This document shows, one piece after another, positions 1 to 6,282 of a DNA stretch of 64,000 bases; within the stretch, counting starts at the first letter, position 1; each line of letters opens with the position of its first letter. Source of the stretch: JBHJHP01 sp042219855. GTDB lineage: Bacteria > Bacteroidota > Bacteroidia > Bacteroidales > UBA5342. Where the stretch lies: positions 1 through 64,000 of the forward strand of contig NZ_JBHJHP010000004.1 in the NCBI RefSeq assembly GCF_042219855.1. Reading direction: 5' to 3'. Under the pieces are notes generated by a model. The model did not search any database, was not told the DNA's origin, and saw nothing but the letters and a program-made list of their open reading frames with translations. A program made the position numbers and the translations under genes.

Positions 1-65
1 AATTAACGTCTAACCAGCTAAGAGCAGCAACTAAATTAAAATAAACAGTCAATATAATGACGGTT
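1..65 (-). repeat. Truncated third copy of the ORF-less cassette
   Basis: These bases match 446-510 and 891-955 almost exactly, so they are the end of another copy of the 445-bp ORF-less unit, cut by the window edge. The array therefore continues to the left. Confidence 0.85.
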
Positions 66-206
66 GCACCTAACGTTTCGCGGTATGCTGTCGTGGCAGT
101 TTCTTTCCTAAGGGAAAGGAACTGTCAGGACAAAAGCGACAGCCTGCGAACGTTGAAATGTTTTGTTTAAAAGTACTGCCATGCAGTATGACCGTGTGTT
201 AGGTGC
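66..206 (-). repeat. attC-like palindrome A
   Basis: Outer half-sites are ACCTAAC (left) and GTTAGGT (right), which fit the integron consensus RYYYAAC/GTTRRRY exactly. Inside, a stem pairs GCGGT..ATGCTG..TGGCAGT on the left with the complementary arm on the right, whose inner part reads ACTGCCATGCAGTATGACC. A second internal hairpin (CAGTTTCTTTCC / GGAAAGGAACTG) sits near the left arm. Confidence 0.8.
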
Positions 207-510
207 TGCTGTTTCTTTGTCCGCCCGCATTAAGATTGTAAGATCTGGTCATCTTTCCCGTTCAATTTCCCTGTCGTTAATCTGAAAACCCAAAACAAGA
301 AACTTTCCTGGTACTAAGGACAGTTGCTGCGACTACTTTGAGTTTAAAGATCACACCCTAACTACTCAAACGTGAAGACCAGCATAGGGGAGACGTTAAT
401 CCGGTGTCAGCCAACTCTAAGCACCATTTAAATAAAGCGTTGGCAAATTAACGTCTAACCAGCTAAGAGCAGCAACTAAATTAAAATTGACAGTCAATTT
501 AATGACGGTT
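207..510. other. ORF-less cassette body, copy 1
   Basis: About 300 bp between palindromes A and B. The longest minus-strand ATG reading frames I can trace are under 20 codons. It is repeated at 652-955 with few substitutions (445-bp period). It could carry a small RNA or promoter, or simply be filler; nothing in the sequence decides this. Confidence 0.6.
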
Positions 511-651
511 GCACCTAACGTTTCGCGGTATGCTGTCGTGGCAGTTTCTTTCCTAAGGGAAAGGAACTGTCAGGACAAAAGCGACAGCCCGCGAATGTTG
601 TAATATTTTATTTAAAAGTACTGCCATGCAGTATGACCGTGTGTTAGGTGC
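511..651 (-). repeat. attC-like palindrome B
   Basis: Same half-sites as palindrome A (ACCTAAC / GTTAGGT) and the same C-type stem base (left ATGCTG, right GCAGTAT). It lies exactly 445 bp from A. Differences from A cluster in the unpaired middle. Confidence 0.8.
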
Positions 652-955
652 TGCTGTTTCTTTGTCTGCCCGCATTGAGATTGTAAGATCTGGTCATCTT
701 TCCCGTTCAATTTCCCTGTCTTTAATCTGAAAACCCAAAACAAGAAACTTTCCTGGTACTAAGGACAGTTGCTGCGACAACTTTGAGTTTAAAGATCACA
801 CGCTAACTACTCAAACGTGAAGACCAGCATAGGGGAGACGTTAATCCGGTGTCAGCCAACTCTAAGCACCATTTAAATAAAGCGTTGGCAAATTAACGTC
901 TAACCAGCTAAGAGCAGCAACTAAATTAAAATTGACAGTCAATTTAATGACGGTT
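652..955. other. ORF-less cassette body, copy 2
   Basis: Near-identical duplicate of 207-510, with scattered single-base differences. No credible coding frame. A 71-codon minus frame that starts in palindrome C (862-1077) is a by-product of reading through the repeat. Confidence 0.6.
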
Positions 956-1096
956 GCACCTAACGTTCCCGCGGTATGGTGTCGTGGCAGTTTCTTTCCG
1001 ACGGGAAAGGAACTGTCAGGACGAAAGGCGCTGACCACGAACGTTGATACATTTTGTTTAAAATTACTGCCATGCACTATGACCGCGTGTTGGCAA
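956..1096 (-). repeat. attC-like palindrome C
   Basis: The left half-site is ACCTAAC, matching unit 6 on its left. The right half-site is GTTGGCAA, matching the left half-site of palindrome D. Carries the G-type stem base (left ATGGTG) with its partner changed to C (right GCACTAT). Confidence 0.8.
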
Positions 1097-1151
1097 TTGG
1101 CTTTCTTTTTTCAAGGAGAGTCCTTGATTTCAATTTATTTTGAGATAAATC

Positions 1152-1349
1152 TTATTTAGATATCAATTCAGTTTTATTTACAGTCGCAGTTTTTATTTTC
1201 ATAGTCATTAGCGCAATATCTACAAATATTAATACAAGAAAAGCAATTAAAGAAGCAATCCATATTCTTCTTCTTTTTATTATAATTCCTGTCCAAAAAG
1301 CAATAAAGAAAATGGCAGTCAAACTCAATAATACATAGTTTAAAATCAT
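1152..1349 (-). CDS. Small two-helix membrane protein, cassette gene
   Basis: 65 residues, not recognised as a family. Two hydrophobic segments are visible, roughly residues 4-24 and 31-50, separated by a short basic stretch (KRRR) that would sit in the cytoplasm by the positive-inside rule. The tail is short and charged. It is the only gene between palindromes C and D, in the same orientation as the other cassette genes and the recombinase. The coding sequence is strongly AT-rich. Small membrane proteins of this shape include immunity or holin-like proteins, but nothing here supports a specific role. The coding call rests on membrane topology, position and orientation. Confidence 0.55.
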   Translation of the reverse strand: MILNYVLLSLTAIFFIAFWTGIIIKRRRIWIASLIAFLVLIFVDIALMTMKIKTATVNKTELISK

Positions 1350-1447
1350 AGTTATTTATTTTTTAGGATTAATTTATAAGTACATTGCTGTCAAAATTGA
1401 AACATCTTTTTTATTCCTCTAACCGTTGTTTTGGCTTTTTAAGCTTA

Positions 1448-1590
1448 TTGCCAACGTTCCCGCGGTATGGTGTCGTGCGGTTGACTGTCCCACGAAGTGG
1501 AGACTGTCAAGCCGAAAACGACGGCATACGGAATTTGGTTTTGCAGGTTTAAACAAAAACCGCATGCACTATGACCGCGTGTTGTATGGC
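1448..1590 (-). repeat. attC-like palindrome D (divergent, compensated arms)
   Basis: Left half-site TTGCCAAC; right GTTGTATGGC, which matches the left end of palindrome E. In this copy the TGGCAGT arm of the other copies reads TGCGGTT, and the opposite arm has changed to AACCGCA so pairing is kept. The middle hairpin is also different in sequence. This is the best single copy for showing that structure, not sequence, is conserved. Confidence 0.8.
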
Positions 1591-1609
1591 GTAATTTTTT
1601 CATTATAAA

Positions 1610-2224
1610 TTAGTCAATGTTTTTCCAGGAGTCAATTCGGTAAATAAACCAATGATTTCTTAATTTCTTCAAAGTCAATCTATTTTCTCCCCAGAAATAT
1701 TTTTCATTCTTTTCTTTTGAATATTCAAAGTAGTCTATCTTAACAATTACTAAGTCAGTTGATTGAAAAGTAGTTTTTTTTATTCTTATTCCATCAATTG
1801 GTTCTTGTCCTCCAATCCATCGATAATAATTCCCAAAATCACAATGTGCTTGTTCAAATTCATCTAAATCAGTAAAAGATGTTTTCTGAAAATCAGAATA
1901 TTTTACTTTTTCTAAATTTCGTATGCATACTTGATAGCTTTGTTTTTCTTTTAAAATCAATGAGTCTGAAAACGCTTTTGTTTTTAAATTTTTTAAGTAT
2001 GTAGAAAATTCAAGCGTAGTCATTCCATTTTTATTTTCAATAAATTTTGGTCCGAACTCCGAATAATTTTTTTCTTTTATCGCTGTTATATACCATTCAT
2101 AAAATTCATTTACAATCTCGGCAACTTTCAATGAATCATTTTTCATAAAGTCTGATGCACTAAGCTTATTTGAAAATAAGAGTAAAAAAATTAAAACCCA
2201 TATCGATTTAATTGTCTGTCTCAT
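1610..2224 (-). CDS. Secreted protein of unknown function, cassette gene
   Basis: 204 residues with a Sec signal peptide (basic start, hydrophobic core to about residue 22, ending in LSAS). The mature part begins with a helix containing FYEWY, then mixed alpha/beta sequence with several aromatic residues and a C-terminal motif of the type W.IYRIDSW. By eye this resembles periplasmic DUF3828/NTF2-like proteins, which often start with an FYxWY helix, but I cannot confirm it. It fills the cassette between palindromes D and E, with the stop codon about 20 bp from the repeat. It is very AT-rich compared with the genes after 8 kb. Function unknown. Confidence 0.7.
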   Translation of the reverse strand: MRQTIKSIWVLIFLLLFSNKLSASDFMKNDSLKVAEIVNEFYEWYITAIKEKNYSEFGPKFIENKNGMTTLEFSTYLKNLKTKAFSDSLILKEKQSYQVCIRNLEKVKYSDFQKTSFTDLDEFEQAHCDFGNYYRWIGGQEPIDGIRIKKTTFQSTDLVIVKIDYFEYSKEKNEKYFWGENRLTLKKLRNHWFIYRIDSWKNID

Positions 2225-2237
2225 GTTTTGATTTTAT

Positions 2238-2382
2238 GCCATACAACGTTCCCGCGGTATGCTGTCGTGGCAGTTTCTTTCCGACGGGAAAGGAACTGTC
2301 AGGACAAAAGAGCCTAACCGCGAACGTTGAAATATTTTAGTTAAAAGTACTGCCATGCAGTATGACCGCGTGTTGTATTTAG
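2238..2382 (-). repeat. attC-like palindrome E
   Basis: Left half-site GCCATACAAC pairs with the right end of palindrome D across the 1610-2224 gene. The right half-site GTTGTATTTA pairs with the left end of F. C-type stem base with its compensating partner. Confidence 0.8.
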
Positions 2383-2687
2383 TACCTTCTTTTTTTCTCT
2401 CACCGGAGCTCTTTAATTGAACGGTTTCGCAAATTAAATACTTCGGCAAATCAAATGAGCTTCAGCCGCCCATAGCCGGATAGTGTAAATCAAAAACTCT
2501 ACGATATTGCGTCAACACCAAACGATATTGCGTCAAACTACGAATCTTCAAAGTTGTGTAGACTGAGATTCCACCCGACACCTGGTTTAAATCAAACGAT
2601 GATCCAGTTTTAAAAATAACGTTCCTTCGCTTCAGCCGAAAGAGGGTGGAAGCCAGTTTAAAATAATCAAACAACTAATCCCGGTAT
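2383..2687. other. Cassette body without a convincing gene
   Basis: The ~300 bp between palindromes E and F contains only a 70-codon minus frame (2462-2674) that would need a TTG start and has no recognisable signal or domain. It also contains a 15-bp direct repeat, ACGATATTGCGTCAA, at 2501-2515 and 2522-2536. It may be an ORF-less cassette or the remnant of a broken gene. Confidence 0.5.
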
Positions 2688-2830
2688 TAAATACAACGTT
2701 CCCGCGGTATGGTGTCGTGGCAGTTTCTGTCCGATAGGATAGGAACTGTCAGGATGAAAAGCGTTTGCAGCGAACGTTGAATTATTTGTTTTAAAAGTAC
2801 TGCCATGCACTATGACCGCGTGTTGGCAAC
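2688..2830 (-). repeat. attC-like palindrome F
   Basis: Left half-site TAAATACAAC, right half-site GTTGGCAAC. G-type stem base (ATGGTG) with C partner (GCACTAT). The internal hairpin has altered bases on both sides (CTGTCC / GGATAG) compared with copies A-C, so pairing is largely retained. Confidence 0.8.
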
Positions 2831-2835
2831 AGTTA

Positions 2836-3636
2836 TTATTTAACTTCATATTTTAAATTCTCTGAAAAATATAGGTTATTCAAATCATTGAACATTTGTA
2901 TATACTCAATATTTAGTTCTTTAATTCCTTTTGAGTCTGGCATAATCGTAAATTTTGTATTTTCAAAATTATAGTCAATTGTATCAGAGTTAAATTTTTT
3001 TCCATTTATTAATTCTGAAACTATAATTCTAGGTTTGTATTTAGTAGGAAATCCGGTAAAAAAAACTCTTGCAGAAAATTCATCGCCAAGTTTTATCTGT
3101 TCTTTATCAGGAATGATTTCAATTTTGTATTTGTCAAGTGCTGGAGTCCAATTGTAATTATTTTTAATGTAGGAATCAGTAATTTGTTTTTCTAGCATTA
3201 ATACTTGATTCAGATATATTGTATTTAATGATGCATTTATTTTTTCAGGTTTAGTCCAATGATTTATAAAATTTAAAATTCTTGATAATAGGAAATTGGG
3301 GTACGTAGTATCATGTCTAACATAATAATCAGAATAAATAAAGCTTTTTATACTATCGACACTATTAATTAAAGTTTCTTTATCATAAGTATCTTTTTGG
3401 ATAAATATCTTTTTAAGATTATCAAAGTAGGGTTTAAGTTCTATTATCGATTTTGAGTAATCTTGAAAATCTTTATATTGTAATTCATAATCAATGCATC
3501 CATAATTTTCAACAATGGCATTATTTAAGAATATATTTTGTTCATCATAATTTGTTTGAAACTCTGATTCTGAGTCACAACTAACAAAAATTAGTGATGC
3601 AAATAAAACGATTATTAGATGTATTGCTTTCTTCAT
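2836..3636 (-). CDS. Lipoprotein of unknown function, cassette gene
   Basis: 266 residues with a lipoprotein signal (MKKAIHLIIVLFASLIFVSC, lipobox FVSC with Cys-20). The acidic sequence after the Cys (DSESE) fits Bacteroidota lipoproteins exported to the surface. The first half looks helical with many aromatic residues. From about residue 165 a beta-rich domain starts around IEIIPDKEQIKLGDEF, reminiscent of Ig-like or GldM-type beta domains. I recognise no family. The gene is AT-rich and occupies the cassette between F and G. Its stop lies at the edge of palindrome F, within a few bases of the half-site, as expected for an integron cassette gene. Role unknown. Confidence 0.7.
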   Translation of the reverse strand: MKKAIHLIIVLFASLIFVSCDSESEFQTNYDEQNIFLNNAIVENYGCIDYELQYKDFQDYSKSIIELKPYFDNLKKIFIQKDTYDKETLINSVDSIKSFIYSDYYVRHDTTYPNFLLSRILNFINHWTKPEKINASLNTIYLNQVLMLEKQITDSYIKNNYNWTPALDKYKIEIIPDKEQIKLGDEFSARVFFTGFPTKYKPRIIVSELINGKKFNSDTIDYNFENTKFTIMPDSKGIKELNIEYIQMFNDLNNLYFSENLKYEVK

Positions 3637-3645
3637 ATTATAATT

Positions 3646-3787
3646 GTTGCCAACGTTCCCGCGGTATGCTGTCGTGGCAGTTTCTGTCCCATGGGATAGA
3701 AACTGTCAGGACAAAAGTGATAGCAGCGAACGTTGAAATATTTTGGTTAAAAGTACTGCCATGCAGTATGACCGCGTGTTAGCGGTT
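3646..3787 (-). repeat. attC-like palindrome G (closest to the recombinase)
   Basis: Left half-site GTTGCCAAC; right half-site GTTAGCGGTT, whose complement AACCGCTAAC occurs alone at 4497-4506 next to the recombinase gene. C-type stem base with matching partner. Internal hairpin CAGTTTCTGTCC / GGATAGAAACTG. Confidence 0.8.
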
Positions 3788-3793
3788 GTTTTA

Positions 3794-4384
3794 TTATTCC
3801 ATTTTATTATACATTTCGATAAATGATATAACATCTTCATCGGATTGTAGATCTTCTATTTTGTCGCTATAATCTATAGTGCTGGGTATTATTAACCTAT
3901 ATAAAATATTCTTTATAACCCTTATACCTCCTAAAGATCCCTTTGATTCAATAGGTTTATTGTCTTTTATAAAGTAGTCGACGAATGTAACCGACTGATC
4001 TTGAAGATTTCTGAAATAATGTCTATACCAAGATATTTTACCTTCGACTTTTACTTCTATTAGTTGATTTTGTTTATTAATCCTTTCGATTTCGTTTGTT
4101 GATTTAAAAATTCTTTCTTGACCTGTTAAATCTGTAAATTTTAATGATTTTACATCTTTTGCGTATATTTTATATTTTGGCTTATTATCAGGAAAGACAG
4201 TAAGTTTTTTTTTGAAACTAGGTTCTTCAATAAGGTCTCTATAAAATAGATTGACCGCGACCTTAAACTTTATATTTAATGTGTCTTCTGATGTTAAGAT
4301 TATTTGGGCGTTAATCTTTTCTGATTGTGAATATGAAAAAGCATGTATTGTAGTCAGAAAGAATATCAAAATAATTTTTTTCAT
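3794..4384 (-). CDS. Secreted protein of unknown function, first cassette gene
   Basis: 196 residues with a Sec signal peptide (MKKIILIFFLTTIHAFSYSQ, likely cut after SYSQ). The mature part is lysine-rich and beta-rich, with a central segment (KYKIYAKDVKSLKF) seen in small Bacteroidota periplasmic proteins that respond to or bind envelope ligands; that comparison is by eye only. It is the first cassette after the recombinase and is transcribed in the same direction, so it could be read by transcription running through the recombinase gene (inference). Very AT-rich. The reading frame is intact from start to stop, and the stop is 7 bp from palindrome G. Function unknown. Confidence 0.7.
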   Translation of the reverse strand: MKKIILIFFLTTIHAFSYSQSEKINAQIILTSEDTLNIKFKVAVNLFYRDLIEEPSFKKKLTVFPDNKPKYKIYAKDVKSLKFTDLTGQERIFKSTNEIERINKQNQLIEVKVEGKISWYRHYFRNLQDQSVTFVDYFIKDNKPIESKGSLGGIRVIKNILYRLIIPSTIDYSDKIEDLQSDEDVISFIEMYNKME

Positions 4385-4496
4385 TTTTATTAAGTAATTA
4401 ATTTATAATTAATTATAACGATTTAATATTAAGTGTTTCAGATTTAATAGTTTTAAGATAATTGGCAGTCATTCAAATATAAATGTCTTGTTAAAT

Positions 4497-4590
4497 AACC
4501 GCTAACTAGTATATATACCGATATAAATTCGGTATATCGTACCGTATTGGTCGATAAAGCCGAACTTTTGTCGATTTTATTTTTTTAAAG
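4497..4590 (-). other. Candidate primary recombination site (attI-like)
   Basis: AACCGCTAAC (4497-4506) is a lone half-site complementary to the right end of palindrome G. It is not followed by the palindrome but by about 80 bp of unrelated sequence with nested inverted repeats: TATACCGA...TCGGTATA (4515-4537) and CGGTA TATCG TACCG. This junction between the recombinase stop codon and the first cassette is where an attI site would be. The inverted repeats could be recombinase binding sites or a terminator. Confidence 0.5.
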
Positions 4591-4594
4591 TTAA

Positions 4595-5953
4595 TTAAAA
4601 TTTTATATCATCAAGCGGGTTGCCAAGTTCCCCGAGCTTCCGGTTCGAAACATAGGTGTAAATCTCTGTGGTCTTACTGCTCTTATGACCTAGCAGCTCC
4701 TGAATATAGCGTAGATCTACACCTTTTTCAAGCATATGGGTGGCATAACAGTGCCGCAACACATGTGGCGTTATCCGTTTTTCAATACCTGCTCTTTGGG
4801 CGCACCGTTTCACAATGTTCTGAACACTCGAGGGCGCGTATTTTTCACCATTATATCCGTCCAGTAACAACTCCCGCGGCAGATAGCTTTTTATGTATTG
4901 TTCCAGTGTTTGTTTTATTCTGCCCGGTAACGGCAAACGACGGTCTTTGCTGCCCTTCCCCTTACGAACCCATAGTATGTTATTGTTCAGATTAATATCT
5001 GTTACCTTTAGCATCAAAAGTTCGTTCAACCGCAAACCGCATCCATAAAGCAGCAATAAAATCAGACGGTGTTTTAAATTGTTAGTGGCACCAATCAGAC
5101 GTTCAACTTCTTCTTTTGAAATCACTTTGGGTAGCTGACGCCCTTTTTTCGGTCTGGGAATATCCTGATCCATCAGGTTTCTTTGATACATGATCCGGTA
5201 AAACGACTTTAGGGCACTTACCATCTGGTTTTGGTATGAAACCGAATATCCCTGGTGTTGACGGTGATCCAGTATGTAATCCCGAATAGAATCCATGGGT
5301 ATGTTATCAGGCTCTGTATCACTGAACCGGTTCAGAAACTGGTTGATAAAACTTTCGTAAATTTCGATGGTTCGCTTGCTTTTATTTTGAAGTACCAGCT
5401 GATCAATGTAGCGTTCTGGGACAAGGTTTTGTTCCGGTTTGCTTTTGAACTTCTGGATCTTTGCAAAAGATTTTGTTTCAGTTTTTTCGATTACCCGAAA
5501 TTTGCTTTCCGGCATTATCAGGTGTAAGGCTTCCATGCTTTCTTCAGTATCCGGAACAGACCATGTTTTGGCGCCGGGATGATACCAGGCGCCAATAATG
5601 TGTTTAATATCATCAACGAGCGATTCATTGTAATAAAACCTGATGTAAATCACACGGTCAGAACGGTTATGTTCAAGCGTGACTTCGTATTTATACGTTT
5701 TGTCCGTTTGTGCCGGAGTTTTGGTTTTATTCTTTTCATCATAGGTGATCTCAACCAGATTCCGAAGTTTTGCCGTAAAATCTTCAAAATTGAATACTGC
5801 CCGCGGTATATACCAGCACTGATGCGTCTTTGTATATGTGGCACCTAAAGGCTTAAGCAGAGCTGCTACACCCGGGTTGTATTCAAACCGGATAAAAACA
5901 ACATCGATATCACGGTGTCTGGCACGTTCCAGTTTAATAATTGGTTTAGTCAT
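4595..5953 (-). CDS. Tyrosine recombinase with duplicated N-terminal module (integron-like integrase)
   Basis: Tyrosine recombinase of 452 residues from the start I prefer (MTKPIIKL, 5953); an upstream ATG at 6034 would add 27 residues that look non-native. Numbered from that upstream ATG, the catalytic set is complete: R335, K360, H424-x-x-R427, H450 and Y459. A SAM-like core-binding domain lies at about 204-286 and ends in a C-terminal NPLDDIKF. Residues ~44-78 and ~126-162 are two copies of one module (IRFxYN ... GAxY ... W.[IV]P), resembling by eye the HARP-type DNA-binding motif and the N-termini of other Bacteroidota integrases. The ~20-residue IntI-specific insertion before the HxxR box is absent; spacing there is XerD-like. 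Its stop lies next to the candidate attI, and it reads in the same direction as the cassettes. Confidence 0.85.
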   Translation of the reverse strand: MTKPIIKLERARHRDIDVVFIRFEYNPGVAALLKPLGATYTKTHQCWYIPRAVFNFEDFTAKLRNLVEITYDEKNKTKTPAQTDKTYKYEVTLEHNRSDRVIYIRFYYNESLVDDIKHIIGAWYHPGAKTWSVPDTEESMEALHLIMPESKFRVIEKTETKSFAKIQKFKSKPEQNLVPERYIDQLVLQNKSKRTIEIYESFINQFLNRFSDTEPDNIPMDSIRDYILDHRQHQGYSVSYQNQMVSALKSFYRIMYQRNLMDQDIPRPKKGRQLPKVISKEEVERLIGATNNLKHRLILLLLYGCGLRLNELLMLKVTDINLNNNILWVRKGKGSKDRRLPLPGRIKQTLEQYIKSYLPRELLLDGYNGEKYAPSSVQNIVKRCAQRAGIEKRITPHVLRHCYATHMLEKGVDLRYIQELLGHKSSKTTEIYTYVSNRKLGELGNPLDDIKF

Positions 5954-6280
5954 AATATCAGGGTTTTTTCCATGCTTCGCCAACTCAGTCACATTGCAGC
6001 AGAATAGCCTCACACATACCGCACTGCCATGCAACCAATATCAAACAAATACTTCACCCTTTGGAACTGTAACAGGCTAATTCCGGGATTAAATATAGTA
6101 AAAAATTGATCGCTCCTTTAAGAAAATTTGATTCTTCTTAACATTTTTAATGATTATAAACAAGAATATCAACAACGTATTGGCATCCGGATATTTTACC
6201 GGCATAAATATGAATTTTATCCACAAATATTAAGGGCCATGTTCCATAGTTAATCCGATAAATCCCAACAAAAAGCAATT
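5954..6280. other. Intergenic region upstream of the recombinase
   Basis: AT-rich. It should contain the recombinase promoter, but I cannot point to a convincing Bacteroidota -33 TTTG / -7 TAnnTTTG pair. No supported gene. Confidence 0.4.
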
Positions 6281-6282
6281 AT

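Larger units (their letters stand above)
1..4506 (-). mobile_element. Integron-like gene-cassette array (right-hand end)
   Basis: Seven ~142-bp imperfect palindromes (at 66, 511, 956, 1448, 2238, 2688 and 3646) separate units of 445-957 bp. Reading on the minus strand away from the recombinase, each unit begins with GTT-RRR-like bases, usually holds one minus-strand gene, and ends with a palindrome whose first half-site is the reverse complement of that same unit's beginning. Unit boundaries fall near 4506, 3654, 2697, 2247, 1455, 964, 519 and 74. Integron cassettes with attC sites have this layout. The array runs off the left edge of the window. Genes in it are clearly more AT-rich than the repeats and the rest of the window, which suggests capture from other sources. 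The integron-like reading is inference; the repeat geometry is seen directly. Confidence 0.75.

Noticed and set aside
862..1077. 71-codon minus-strand frame through palindrome C
   Set aside because: It reads through the repeat arm; similar frames appear wherever the palindrome occurs.
2234..2449. 71-codon minus-strand frame over palindrome E
   Set aside because: Its coding part is the palindrome itself; no signal or domain.
66..3787. CRISPR array
   Set aside because: Repeats are ~142 bp and imperfectly palindromic, and the spacers are 300-900 bp genes, with no cas genes.
6008..6034. Possible palindrome relic (GCACTGCCATGCA) at the upstream ATG of the recombinase
   Set aside because: Only about 12 bp match one arm; no second arm or half-site is present.
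5954..6034. ATG at 6034 as the recombinase start
   Set aside because: The added 27 residues are Cys-rich and unlike the rest; MTKPIIKL at 5953 begins the recognisable module.
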